Positions 40,998-50,438 of a stretch of 64,000 bases of DNA are shown piece after piece. A program made the translations under genes and the position numbers. The notes below the pieces were generated by a model. It was not told the DNA's origin. It did no database searches and worked only from the letters and a program-made list of their open reading frames with translations. Position 1 is the stretch's first letter. Each line of letters starts with the position of its first letter. Source of the stretch: Ornithinicoccus sp045032955 (GTDB lineage: Bacteria; Actinomycetota; Actinomycetes; Actinomycetales; Dermatophilaceae); assembly GCF_045032955.1 (NCBI RefSeq), contig NZ_JBJFZU010000003.1, positions 1 through 64,000 of the forward strand, read 5' to 3'.

Positions 40998-43900
40998 GTG
41001 CCCCAGCCAGAACGACGCCGCGGTCGACCGCGCCGTCAGCGGGGCGGGGGCCCCGAGCTGGTCGAGGCCCGCCGCCGCGCCCTGCCGCAGCCGGGGGCCC
41101 TGCACTACCCCCCGGAGCTGCCGGTCAGCGAACGCCGCGCGGACATCCGGGACGCCATCCGCGACCACCAGGTGGTGGTCGTCGCCGGGGAGACCGGGTC
41201 CGGCAAGACGACCCAGCTGCCGAAGATCTGCCTCGAGCTGGGCCGGGGCGTCGAGGGGCTGATCGGGCACACCCAGCCGCGGCGGATCGCGGCGCGCTCG
41301 GTCGCCGAACGGGTCAGCGAGGAGCTGGGGGCGGAGCTGGGCACCCTGGTCGGCTACCAGGTGCGGTTCACCGACAGCTCGCGCAGCGACACCCTCATCA
41401 AGGTGATGACGGACGGCATCCTGCTCTCCGAGCTGCAGCGGGACCGGACGCTGAGCCGCTACGACACGATCATCATCGACGAGGCGCACGAGCGCAGCCT
41501 CAACATCGACTTCATCCTGGGCTACCTGCGTCAGCTGCTGCCCCGGCGTCCCGACCTCAAGGTGATCATCACCTCGGCGACGATCGACGTCGACCGGTTC
41601 GCCGCCTTCTTCGCCGACGCCGAGGGCGCCCCGGCACCGGTGGTCGAGGTGTCCGGGCGGACCTACCCGGTCGAGGTCCGCTACCGCCCGCTGACCCGGC
41701 CCGGCCCGCCGGACCGGGAGGGCCGCCCCACCCAGGTCGAGGTGGACCAGGTGACCGGGGTGGTGGAGGCCGTCGAGGAGCTGTGGACGACCCCGGCCTC
41801 CGGTCGGGACGGGCTGGGCGAGGACGTGCTGGTGTTCTGCTCCGGGGAACGGGAGATCCGGGACGTCACCGAGGCGCTCACCGGGCTGGGGCTGCCCGGC
41901 ACCGAGGTGCTGCCGCTCTACGGCCGGCTCTCCGCCGCCGAGCAGCACCGCGTCTTCTCCCGGCACCAGGGCCGCCGGGTGGTGGTCTCCACCAACGTCG
42001 CCGAGACCTCGCTGACCGTCCCCGGCATCCGGTACGTGGTGGACACCGGCACCGCCAGGATCAGCAGGTACAGCCAGCGGCTCAAGGTGCAGCGGCTGCC
42101 CATCGAGCCGATCAGCCAGGCCAGCGCCAACCAGCGCTCCGGGCGCTGCGGGCGGCTCGCCGACGGGATCGCGATCCGCCTCTACAGCGAGGAGGACTTC
42201 GCGGCCCGGCCCGAGTTCACCGACCCGGAGATCCTGCGCACCAACCTGGCCAGCGTCATCCTGCAGATGACGAACCTGGGGCTCGGGGAGATCGAGCGCT
42301 TCGGCTTCCTGGAGCCGCCGGACTCCCGGCAGGTGGCCGACGGGGTGCGGCTGCTCACGGAGCTGCAGGCGATCGACCCGGACGCCCCGGCGCACCTGCC
42401 CCGCAAGCGGCTCACCCCCTACGGGCGGGCCATCGTGGCACTGCCGGTGGACCCCCGGCTGGCCCGGATGCTCATCGAGGCCGAGCGGCAGGGGGCGCTG
42501 ACGGAGGCCCTGGTGGTGGTCTCCGCCCTCTCCATCCAGGACGTGCGCGAGCGGCCCGCCGACCAGCAGCAGCAGGCGGACCAGGCGCACGCCCGCTTCC
42601 GCCGACCCGGCGGCATACCCAGCGACGGCACGGACGGTGCGAAGGGTGCGGTGGACAGCGACTTCCTCGTCGTCCTGCACCTCTGGAGCTACCTGCAGCG
42701 GCAGCAGAAGGAGCTCTCCGGCAGCGCCTTCCGGCGGCTCTGCAAGGCCGAGTACCTGCACTACCTGCGGGTCCGCGAGTGGCAGGACCTGCACACCCAG
42801 CTGAAGCGTGCGGTCACCCGGCTCGGGCTGGAGCTGAACCGGCACCCGGCCTCCCCGGACCAGGTCCACCAGTCGCTGCTGACCGGGCTGCTGTCCAACG
42901 TCGGCCTCTACGAGCGCGAGTCCCGGGCCTACCTGGGGGCCCGCAACGCCCGCTTCGTCCTGCAGCCGGGCTCGGTGCTGCACCGGGCCAACCCGGACTG
43001 GGTGATGAGCGCGGAGCTCGTCGAGACCACCCGGCTGTGGGCGCGCACCAACGCGGCGATCGACCCGGCCTGGGTGGAGCGGGCCGCCGCGCACCTGGTC
43101 AAGCGGTCCTACAGCGAGCCCCGCTGGTCCCGGTCGGCGGGCTCGGCGGTGGCCGACGAACGGGTGACGCTGTACGGCATACCCCTGGTGGCGGGACGGC
43201 AGGTGCCGCTGGGCCGGATCGACCCGGAGACGGCCCGCGACCTCTTCATCCGGCAGGGGCTGGTGGAGCAGGACTGGGAGACCCGGCACGAGTTCTTCCA
43301 CGCCAACCGCGCCCTGGTCCGCGACCTCGGTGAGCTGGAGGCGCGCGCCCGCCGACGGGACATCCTGGCCGACGACGAGACGCTGGTGGAGTTCTACGAC
43401 CGCAGGATCCCGGCCGAGGTGGTCTCCGGCACCCACTTCGACACCTGGTGGAAGCAGGAGCGCCGGGAGCACCCGGACCTGCTGACCTTCACCGAGGAGC
43501 TGCTGCTCGGGGAGGGCGGGGGCACCGTCAGCCAGGACGACTTCCCGACCCGGTGGAGCCAGGGCGAGCTGACCTTCGGACTGACCTACCAGTTCGAGCC
43601 GGGGGCCGACGCCGACGGCGTCACCGTGCACCTGCCGGTCGAGGTGCTCAACCAGGTGCGCGAGGAGGGCTTCGACTGGCTGGTGCCGGGGATGCACGAG
43701 GAGCTGGTCACCGCCCTGATCAAGGCCCTGCCCAAAGACCTGCGTCGCAACTTCGTCCCCGCACCGGACCACGCCCGGGCGGTGCTGCGCGAGATGCGGG
43801 AGCGAGGAGCCGTCGGCACCGCCCCGCTGCCGGAGACGATGGCCGCCGAGCTGACCCGGCGCGGCCTGGCCCGGGTCCGCCCCGAGGACCTGGACTGGTC

Positions 43901-44975
43901 CCGAGTGCCCGACCACCTGCGGATGACGTTCCGGGTGGAGCGGGCCGTCGGCGGTGGCCGGGGGAGAGGACGCCGGGGTGCGCGGGGGCGCGTCGAGGTA
44001 CTCGGCGAGGGCAAGGACCTGGCCATCCTGCAGCAGCAGCTGGCCGGCCAGGTCCGCAGCACGATGGCCTCCGCCGCCTCCGGGGTCGAACGGACCGGGC
44101 TCACCTCCTGGCCGGAGGGGTCCGCCTACGACCCGCTGCCGGAGACCTTCAGCCAGCAGGTGGGTCCCCGGTCGGTGCAGGGGTACCCGGCGCTGGTGGA
44201 CACCGGGGACGCCGTCGACGTCCGGGTGCTCGCCACCCGGTCCGAGGCGGACCGGGAGACGCTGCGCGGGGTGCGGCGGCTGCTGCTGCTGGGGACCACC
44301 CCGCCGTGGAAGCGGCTGCTCGCGCTGCTGACCAACGCCCAGAAGCTCTCGCTGGGGCACAACCCGCACGGGTCGGTGCCGGCGCTGCTGGAGGACGCGC
44401 TGGCCGCGGCCGTCGACTCGGTGGTGGCCGAGCAGCCCGGTGCTGGCGTGCGCAGCCCGGCCCAGCTCGAGCAGGCCCTCGTCGGGGTGCGCCAGCAGAG
44501 CGTCCCGCGGGTGCTGGAGATCGTCGAGTCGGTGGTGCCGATCCTGGACACCGCGCGAGAGGTGTCGCTGCGGCTGCAGCGGCTGGACGCCCCGGCCGCG
44601 GCCCCGATGGTGCGCGACCTGCGCCAGCAGCTGGACACGCTGGTCCGACCCGGGTTCATCGCCGACGTGGGGCGGGACCGGCTGCCGCGGATGGTGGTCT
44701 GGCTCCGGGCGATGACCGAGCGGCTGGACAAGGGCGTGCAGGACCTGCGGCGGGACGCGGAGCGGATGGAGGACGTGCACGTCGTCCTCGAGGAGGTCGC
44801 CGGCTTCCTGGACAAGCTCCCCCCGCACCGACGCAAGGACCCGGACGTGCTCGACGTCCTCTGGTCCGTCCAGGAGCTGCGGGTCTCGCTCTTCGCCCAG
44901 CGGCTCGGCACCCCGGCCCCGGTCTCACCCAAGCGCATCTACGCCGCGATGGACCGGGCCGAGGGACGCGGCTGA
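40998..44975 (+). CDS. hrpA: ATP-dependent RNA helicase HrpA (DEAH box)
   Basis: A 1325-residue DEAH helicase of normal HrpA length. Domain order: RecA-like domain 1 with GETGSGKTTQ (64-73), TQPRRIAA and DEAH in IIIDEAHERS; ITSATID motif III; RecA-like domain 2 with STNVAETSLTVPGIRYVVD and QRSGRCGRL; helicase-associated HA2 region; OB-fold; and the long DUF3418 C-terminal domain characteristic of HrpA. It unwinds RNA and has been linked to mRNA processing and ribosome rescue in E. coli. GTG start at 40998 is supported by a -10 box and a GGAGAG sequence. Two Ile codons within GGCATAC motifs are the otherwise very rare ATA. Confidence 0.95.
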   Translation: MPQPERRRGRPRRQRGGGPELVEARRRALPQPGALHYPPELPVSERRADIRDAIRDHQVVVVAGETGSGKTTQLPKICLELGRGVEGLIGHTQPRRIAARSVAERVSEELGAELGTLVGYQVRFTDSSRSDTLIKVMTDGILLSELQRDRTLSRYDTIIIDEAHERSLNIDFILGYLRQLLPRRPDLKVIITSATIDVDRFAAFFADAEGAPAPVVEVSGRTYPVEVRYRPLTRPGPPDREGRPTQVEVDQVTGVVEAVEELWTTPASGRDGLGEDVLVFCSGEREIRDVTEALTGLGLPGTEVLPLYGRLSAAEQHRVFSRHQGRRVVVSTNVAETSLTVPGIRYVVDTGTARISRYSQRLKVQRLPIEPISQASANQRSGRCGRLADGIAIRLYSEEDFAARPEFTDPEILRTNLASVILQMTNLGLGEIERFGFLEPPDSRQVADGVRLLTELQAIDPDAPAHLPRKRLTPYGRAIVALPVDPRLARMLIEAERQGALTEALVVVSALSIQDVRERPADQQQQADQAHARFRRPGGIPSDGTDGAKGAVDSDFLVVLHLWSYLQRQQKELSGSAFRRLCKAEYLHYLRVREWQDLHTQLKRAVTRLGLELNRHPASPDQVHQSLLTGLLSNVGLYERESRAYLGARNARFVLQPGSVLHRANPDWVMSAELVETTRLWARTNAAIDPAWVERAAAHLVKRSYSEPRWSRSAGSAVADERVTLYGIPLVAGRQVPLGRIDPETARDLFIRQGLVEQDWETRHEFFHANRALVRDLGELEARARRRDILADDETLVEFYDRRIPAEVVSGTHFDTWWKQERREHPDLLTFTEELLLGEGGGTVSQDDFPTRWSQGELTFGLTYQFEPGADADGVTVHLPVEVLNQVREEGFDWLVPGMHEELVTALIKALPKDLRRNFVPAPDHARAVLREMRERGAVGTAPLPETMAAELTRRGLARVRPEDLDWSRVPDHLRMTFRVERAVGGGRGRGRRGARGRVEVLGEGKDLAILQQQLAGQVRSTMASAASGVERTGLTSWPEGSAYDPLPETFSQQVGPRSVQGYPALVDTGDAVDVRVLATRSEADRETLRGVRRLLLLGTTPPWKRLLALLTNAQKLSLGHNPHGSVPALLEDALAAAVDSVVAEQPGAGVRSPAQLEQALVGVRQQSVPRVLEIVESVVPILDTAREVSLRLQRLDAPAAAPMVRDLRQQLDTLVRPGFIADVGRDRLPRMVVWLRAMTERLDKGVQDLRRDAERMEDVHVVLEEVAGFLDKLPPHRRKDPDVLDVLWSVQELRVSLFAQRLGTPAPVSPKRIYAAMDRAEGRG

Positions 44976-44983
44976 CGGACGTC

Positions 44984-46324
44984 TCAGACGCCCTCGTCGT
45001 CGGTGGCCGGGTGCACGAAGGGTCGTCCGGCGCGCAGCTGCTCCAACGAGCCGGGGTGTTCCCGCTCCAGGTGGGCGAGCCCGCGTCGTCGGTAGCGCAG
45101 GATCTGGACCACGCCGACACCCCAGAAGAGGTACTGCACCGACAGGGCCAGCCGGAAGTCGGTGAGGGTGTAGGCGTCCATCCCGCCGGGTTCCACCAGG
45201 TCCAGCACCACCCCGATCGCAGCCATCGCCAGCAGCGAGGCGGTGAAGCCGCCGACGTTGACCAGGCCGTTGGCGCGGCCGATGGCCGGGGCCGGGGTGA
45301 ACGAGCGGGCCAGGTCGAAGCCGACCATCGAGGCCGGGCCCCCGGTAGCGGTGGCGCACGCCACCAGCACCATCAACGAGACCGGGGGCTGACCGGGCCA
45401 CAGCAGCAGGGCGGTCCAGGGCACCGCCATCGCGGTGACGACCGAGATCACGATCCACGAACGCCAGTAGGGCAGCCGGCCCACCAGTCGTGCGAGCGCC
45501 AGCCCGCTGACGATGGCCCAGGCCGTCATCAGCATGAGCAGGGTGCTGGCCCGCCCCGGTGACCACCCGAGGCCCTGCACCAGCAGCGGGTAGCCCCACA
45601 GCAGGGTGAAGGTGGTCACCGCGAACTGCGAGGTGAAGTGGGACCACATGCCGAGCCGGGTGCCCGGGTTGCCCCACACGGTCCGGACCGAGCGCGCCAG
45701 CGCCCGCAGCTTCACCGTGGTCACCGCGTCGCTGCGGTAGGGCGAGTCACGGACCAGCAGCGCGACCCCGACCATCAGCACGATGCCCACGCCGGAGACC
45801 AGGGCGAAGGTCGACGTCCAGCCCAGCCGGTGCAGCAGGAAGGACAGTGGCCCGGCCGCCAGGATGGCGCCGGTCTGCCCCACGATCCCGGTCAGCTGGG
45901 TCACCATCGGGGCCTGGCGCACCAGGAACCAGGCGGAGACCAGCCGGATCACGCTGACGAAGACCATCGCGTCGCCGGCGCCGACCACCGCCCGGGCCAG
46001 CACCGCACCGACCACGTCCGAGGCGAGGGCGAAGGCGAGCTGTCCGCCGGAGAGCAGCGCGAGTCCGCCCAGCAGCATCGCCCGCGAGCCGAAGCGGTCC
46101 AGCAGGACGCCCACCGGGACCTGCATCCCGGCATACACGGCCAGCTGCAGCACGGTGAAGAAGGCCAACGCGGTGGCGGTGATCTCGAAGCGCTCCGCGG
46201 CCAGGATCCCGGCGACACCGAGCGAGCTGCGGTGGAAGACGGCCAGCAGGTAGACCGACAGCGAGACGGCCCAGATCACCCAGGCCCGTCGCCGCCCCCT
46301 GTTGTGGATCTGCACCCGCGCCAC
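44984..46324 (-). CDS. Major facilitator superfamily transporter
   Basis: A 446-residue carrier with twelve TM helices. Between TM2 and TM3 it has the MFS loop motif GVLLDRFGSRAMLLGG, and WVIWAVSLSVYLLAVFHRSSLG opens the first helix. The N-terminal HRSSLGV region is typical of a nitrate/hexuronate-like MFS branch common in actinobacteria. Substrate unknown. GTG at 46324 has a TAGGTT -10-like box (46331-46336) 6 nt upstream. It is convergent with hrpA and divergent from the pterin dehydratase gene. Confidence 0.9.
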   Translation of the reverse strand: MARVQIHNRGRRRAWVIWAVSLSVYLLAVFHRSSLGVAGILAAERFEITATALAFFTVLQLAVYAGMQVPVGVLLDRFGSRAMLLGGLALLSGGQLAFALASDVVGAVLARAVVGAGDAMVFVSVIRLVSAWFLVRQAPMVTQLTGIVGQTGAILAAGPLSFLLHRLGWTSTFALVSGVGIVLMVGVALLVRDSPYRSDAVTTVKLRALARSVRTVWGNPGTRLGMWSHFTSQFAVTTFTLLWGYPLLVQGLGWSPGRASTLLMLMTAWAIVSGLALARLVGRLPYWRSWIVISVVTAMAVPWTALLLWPGQPPVSLMVLVACATATGGPASMVGFDLARSFTPAPAIGRANGLVNVGGFTASLLAMAAIGVVLDLVEPGGMDAYTLTDFRLALSVQYLFWGVGVVQILRYRRRGLAHLEREHPGSLEQLRAGRPFVHPATDDEGV

Positions 46325-46330
46325 CCGAGG

Positions 46331-46336
46331 AACCTA
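46331..46336 (-). promoter_or_regulatory. -10 box of a leaderless MFS transcript
   Basis: TAGGTT on the minus strand, 6 nt from the GTG start at 46324. Confidence 0.4.
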
Positions 46337-46384
46337 CCGTGCCCGCGGGCGGCGCCGGTGCCGGGGCTCTGGCAGAGTCGGACC

Positions 46385-47065
46385 ATGGCCACCGACGACC
46401 CGACCCACCACCAGCTGTCCACCGACCCGGAGCTCGGCGACTGGCGGGTGCTGCTCGGCCGGCTGTGCACCCGGTACGCCACCGGGGACATGGCGACCGG
46501 CGCCGAGCTGGTGGCCCGGGTGGCCGAGGTCGCGGACCGGCTGGACCACCACCCGGACATCGATCTGCGCTACCCGCACGTGAGCATCAGCACTGTCAGC
46601 CACGACGTGGGCAGGCTCACCGCTCGTGACCGCCGGCTGGCGGTGGCCGTCAGCGAGGTCGCCCGTGACCTGGGGCTGCGCGCGGTGCCGCACGACCTGG
46701 CGGTCCTCGAGATCGCCCTGGACGCCATGGGCCCGGACGCGCTCTCCCCGTTCTGGGCAGCAGTCCTGGGGTATGCGCCGGAGCCCGACCAGGAGCTCGC
46801 CGACCCGGCCGGTCGCTCACCCGGCCTGTGGTTCCAGCAGCTGGCCGAGCCGCGCACCGGGCGGGGCCGGTTTCATCTGGACGTGAACGTCCCGCACGAC
46901 GTCGCGCCGGAGCGGGTGGCCGCGGCCCTCGCAGCGGGAGGGCGTCTGGTCACCGACGAGTACGCGCCCTCGTGGTGGGTGCTGGCCGACGACGAGGGCA
47001 ACGAGGCCTGCGTCTGCACCTGGCAGGGCCGGGGTGGCGGGGACGACGACGGGGACGGGGCCTGA
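46385..47065 (+). CDS. Fusion of pterin-4a-carbinolamine dehydratase and a VOC (glyoxalase-like) domain
   Basis: A 226-residue two-domain protein. Residues about 10-100 are a pterin-4a-carbinolamine dehydratase with the catalytic motif HHPDIDLRYPHVSISTVSHDVGRLTARD-type region (His55, His56 and His73). Residues about 105-226 are a VOC/glyoxalase-like half-barrel (LDAMGPDALSPFWAAVLGY, LWFQQLAEP, FHLDVNVPHD). The first domain dehydrates hydroxy-tetrahydrobiopterin; the second could bind a metal and a small molecule. No aromatic amino-acid hydroxylase is nearby. Its stop overlaps the coaE start (TGATG). Confidence 0.85.
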   Translation: MATDDPTHHQLSTDPELGDWRVLLGRLCTRYATGDMATGAELVARVAEVADRLDHHPDIDLRYPHVSISTVSHDVGRLTARDRRLAVAVSEVARDLGLRAVPHDLAVLEIALDAMGPDALSPFWAAVLGYAPEPDQELADPAGRSPGLWFQQLAEPRTGRGRFHLDVNVPHDVAPERVAAALAAGGRLVTDEYAPSWWVLADDEGNEACVCTWQGRGGGDDDGDGA

Positions 47066-48297
47066 TGCTGCGGGTCGGGCTGTCCGGGGGGATCGGCTCC
47101 GGCAAGTCGACCGTGTCGGCGCGGCTGGCCGAGCTGGGCGCGGTCGTGGTGGACGCCGACGCGGTGGCCAGGGAGGTGGTCGCCGCGGGCACCCCCGGGC
47201 TGGGCGAGATCGTCGACCGGTTCGGTGCGGGGATGCTCACCCCCGACGGGACCCTCGACCGGCCGGCCCTGGGGCAGGTGGTCTTCGACGACCCGCAGGC
47301 GCGGCAGGACCTGGAGCGGATCACCCACCCGCGGATCAGGGCCCGCTCCGCGGAGCTCTTCGCGGCCGCCCCCGGGGACGCGGTCGTGGTGCACGACATC
47401 CCGCTGCTGGTGGAGCTGGACCTCGTCGCGGACTACGCGCTCACCGTGATCGTCGACGTGGACGCGGCCGAGCGGGAGCGCCGGCTGGTGCAGCTGCGGG
47501 GTATGCCCTCGGCCCAGGCCCGCGCCCGGATCGCCGCCCAGGCGGACGACGCCGCGCGCGCCGCGGCCGCCGACGTGCTGCTGGACAACCGCGGCACCGT
47601 CGCCGAGCTGCTACCGCGGGTGGACGCGCTGTGGCACGACCGGCTGGTCCCGTTCGAGCGGGGGCTGCGCGCCGGCGTGCCGTCCCGCAGGCCGGAGCGG
47701 CTGAGCATCGTCGACCCAGACCCTGACTGGCCGCACCGTGCCCGGCGGCTGCTGGCGCGGGTGCGTACGGCGCTGGGGGAGAGCGTGCTCCGCGCGGACC
47801 ACATCGGCAGCACCAGCGTCCCGGGGCTGCCCGCTAAGGATGTCATCGACCTGCAGGTGGTTGTCGCCGATCTGGGTGTGCTCGACGACCCCACCATCCG
47901 GACCGCCCTGGCCCGGGTCGGCCTCCTGGTCGCCGACGGCGGGTGGTTCGACCACGGGCATCCGGCCGTGGCTGCCGGCGCACACAGGCCCACGCTGCCC
48001 AAGCGGATGGTGAAGACAGCAGACCCGGCCCAGGTGGTGCACTGCCACGTCCGACCGGTGGGGTCCCAGGCCTGGGAGTTGGCGCTCCTCTTCCGGGACT
48101 GGATGAGCGCCGAGGTCGACGAGCGCGCCGCCTACGTCGAGCTCAAACTCCGGCACCTGTCCGCGGGCACCTCGGCGAGCGACTACGCCCAGCAGAAGGA
48201 GCCGTGGTTCGCGTCCGCCTTCGAGCGCGCCCAGGACTGGGCCGTGGCCACCGGTTGGAGCCTCAGTCCTGGTCCGACTCCTCCGCGGGAGGCGTGA
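47065..48297 (+). CDS. coaE: Dephospho-CoA kinase fused to a GrpB (UPF0157) domain
   Basis: A 410-residue bifunctional-looking protein. Residues 1-200 are dephospho-CoA kinase, the last step of coenzyme A synthesis: P-loop GGIGSGKST (8-16), the VVVDADAVAREVV Asp motif, RITHPRIRARS and the HDIPLLVEL lid region. Residues about 210-400 are a GrpB/UPF0157 nucleotidyltransferase-fold domain with DHIGSTSVPGLPAKDVIDLQVVV. The same fusion is known in other actinobacteria; the role of the GrpB part is not established. The 3' end overlaps the convergent peptidase gene by 35 bp. Confidence 0.93.
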   Translation: MLRVGLSGGIGSGKSTVSARLAELGAVVVDADAVAREVVAAGTPGLGEIVDRFGAGMLTPDGTLDRPALGQVVFDDPQARQDLERITHPRIRARSAELFAAAPGDAVVVHDIPLLVELDLVADYALTVIVDVDAAERERRLVQLRGMPSAQARARIAAQADDAARAAAADVLLDNRGTVAELLPRVDALWHDRLVPFERGLRAGVPSRRPERLSIVDPDPDWPHRARRLLARVRTALGESVLRADHIGSTSVPGLPAKDVIDLQVVVADLGVLDDPTIRTALARVGLLVADGGWFDHGHPAVAAGAHRPTLPKRMVKTADPAQVVHCHVRPVGSQAWELALLFRDWMSAEVDERAAYVELKLRHLSAGTSASDYAQQKEPWFASAFERAQDWAVATGWSLSPGPTPPREA

Positions 48298-50353
48298 GGC
48301 CCAGTTCCTGCGGCAGCGCGTCCGGCTGCTCACCCCGGACGTGCTCGGCCAGGAAGCCGCTCACCACCGAGTACCACATCCGCGCGTGCTGGGGCTTGAG
48401 GATCCAGTGGTTCTCGTGCGGGAAGAACAGGAACCGGTGCACGGTGGAGCCGTCGGCCTCGGCCGGGCGCCCGGAACGAGACAGCAGCTCGTACCAGAGG
48501 CGCAGACCCTCACCGATCGGCACCCGGTAGTCCTTGTCGCCGTGGATGACGAGCATCGGGGTCACGATGTCCTCGACGAAGCGGTGCGGGCTGTTGGCCT
48601 CGCTCATCTCGGGGGTCATCTCGCGCTGCCAGTAGAACGCCGCGTCCGTCGTCGGCCCGAAGCCCTCCAGCGCCCACAGCGAGGCGTGCGTGACGACGGC
48701 CCGGAAGCGGTCGGTGTGCCCGGCCACCCAGTTGGCCATGTAGCCGCCGAAGGACCCGCCCATCGCGGCGGTCCGGTCGGCGTCGATGTCCGCGCGGGCC
48801 ACCGTCGCATCCGTCACCGCCATCAGGTCGGTGAACGGGGCGTCGCCCCAGGCGCCCCAGCCGCGCTGGATGAAGTCCTGGCCGTAGCCGGTGGACAGGG
48901 CCGGGTCGGGCAGCAGCACGGCATACCCCTGCGCGGTCATCAGCCACGGGTTCCAGCGCCAGGTCCAGGCGTTCCACGAACCCAGCGGTCCACCGTGGAT
49001 CCACAGCAGCAGCGGGTGCCCGTCGGCGGGTGCCTCGGTGCCGGGCAGCGCCAGCCAGGCCCGGACCCGGGTGCCGTCGGCGGTGGTCGTCTCGACCTCC
49101 TCCAGCGTGCCCGGGACCTCGGGGCGCTCCGCCGGGCCGCGCAGGGCGCTGACCTCGCCGGTGTGCAGGTCCAGGCGGGCCACCTCGGGCGGGAACAGGT
49201 AGGAGCTGCGCACCCCGTAGGCACTCTCGCCGGTGGGGGAGACGACCAGCGTGCTCCAGGCCGCGTCGTCGTGGGTCAGCTGGGTGACCTCGCCGGAGGA
49301 GACGTCGATCCGGAACACCGGGCACCGGCCGTCGCTGTCGGCCAGGACCAGCACGGACCCGCCGTCGGGGGTCCAGGCGACGGGGCGGCCCCACCGGTCC
49401 CAGTCGTGCGCGAGCGGGGTGGTCTCACCGGTGGCGGTGTCCATCAGGTGCAGGCGGGGGTGCGGCGCGTCGGTGGGCGTGGTCACCCGGTCGACGACCA
49501 CCACGGCGGTCGAGCCGTCCGGGCTGACCGGGCCCGCGTGCGCCTCGTGCCCGGGCTGGTCCAGCAGGGTGCGCACCTCGCCGGTCTCCAGGTCGATCCG
49601 GGCCACGCCCTCGCGCAGCACCGCCCGCGCCTCGGGCAGGGTGACCCCCACCAGCGCGAAGGTGCCGTCCGGGGACAGCACCGGGCTGGGCTCGTGCAGC
49701 GGCGCGGTCATCCCGCCGCTCAGCAACCGCAGGTGGGCCTCCGGGGGGCGGTCGGTGGCCTCTGCGTGGGGGTCCGGTCCGTCCTCCAGGGCGAAGACCT
49801 GCGGGCGGGCCGGCCCCAGGTCGTGGTCCCAGTACCGGATCGGGTAGCCCGCGTGCAGGATCGCGTCGACCCCGGCCTCGCTGCGGCCGGTGGCCAGCGT
49901 GCGGTGCTCCTGCTCGGACCGCGCACCGGGGAGCTGGTCGGCGACCACCACGACCCGGTCCGCGTCGCGGGCGCAGCTGACGCCACCGACGCCACCGGTC
50001 CGGCTCAGCACGACCCTGGCCTCACCGCCCCGGGCCGGCATCTGCCACAGGGCCGGGCCGGTCTCGTCGTCCTCGCCGTCCGGGTCCGGTCGCGCCGACG
50101 TGAAGTAGAGGTCTCCGGTGGCGTTGAAGGCTGCGCCGGTCTCTCCCTTGGTGCTGCGGGTCAGCCGGTGCGCCGCGCGGTCCCCCTCGGGGTCGACCTC
50201 CCAGAGGGCCGTGGTGTAGCCCGTGCCCTTCGGGTTCAGCGTCGCCACCGTGGTGACGAGCCGCGTCCCGTCGGGGCTCAGCGTCAGGCCCGACAGACGG
50301 GGGATCGCGGTGTACCGCTCGAGGTCGTGGAAGGGGGTGCTGGGAACCGACAT
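48263..50353 (-). CDS. Prolyl oligopeptidase family (S9) serine peptidase
   Basis: A 696-residue cytoplasmic peptidase. The N-terminal two thirds form a beta-propeller (WD40/TolB-like) with repeats such as LTLSPDGTRLVTTV, SPDGTFALVGV and TPDGGSVLVLADSDG. The C-terminal alpha/beta hydrolase domain has the nucleophile in MGGSFGGYMANW, the Asp in VIHGDKDYRVP and the His in FPHENHWILKPQH. No signal peptide is seen. It resembles acylaminoacyl-peptidase/dipeptidyl-peptidase-like enzymes that trim short peptides. It is convergent with coaE, overlapping by 35 bp, and divergent from the PAC2 gene. Confidence 0.93.
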   Translation of the reverse strand: MSVPSTPFHDLERYTAIPRLSGLTLSPDGTRLVTTVATLNPKGTGYTTALWEVDPEGDRAAHRLTRSTKGETGAAFNATGDLYFTSARPDPDGEDDETGPALWQMPARGGEARVVLSRTGGVGGVSCARDADRVVVVADQLPGARSEQEHRTLATGRSEAGVDAILHAGYPIRYWDHDLGPARPQVFALEDGPDPHAEATDRPPEAHLRLLSGGMTAPLHEPSPVLSPDGTFALVGVTLPEARAVLREGVARIDLETGEVRTLLDQPGHEAHAGPVSPDGSTAVVVVDRVTTPTDAPHPRLHLMDTATGETTPLAHDWDRWGRPVAWTPDGGSVLVLADSDGRCPVFRIDVSSGEVTQLTHDDAAWSTLVVSPTGESAYGVRSSYLFPPEVARLDLHTGEVSALRGPAERPEVPGTLEEVETTTADGTRVRAWLALPGTEAPADGHPLLLWIHGGPLGSWNAWTWRWNPWLMTAQGYAVLLPDPALSTGYGQDFIQRGWGAWGDAPFTDLMAVTDATVARADIDADRTAAMGGSFGGYMANWVAGHTDRFRAVVTHASLWALEGFGPTTDAAFYWQREMTPEMSEANSPHRFVEDIVTPMLVIHGDKDYRVPIGEGLRLWYELLSRSGRPAEADGSTVHRFLFFPHENHWILKPQHARMWYSVVSGFLAEHVRGEQPDALPQELGLTPPAEESDQD

Positions 50354-50438
50354 ACCTCTGTCCTATCACCCGTCGGTGCTCGGTGGAATCGTCGGGCATG
50401 CCCGGACGTTGACCCCGGTAGATCGAGAGGAGACACCG

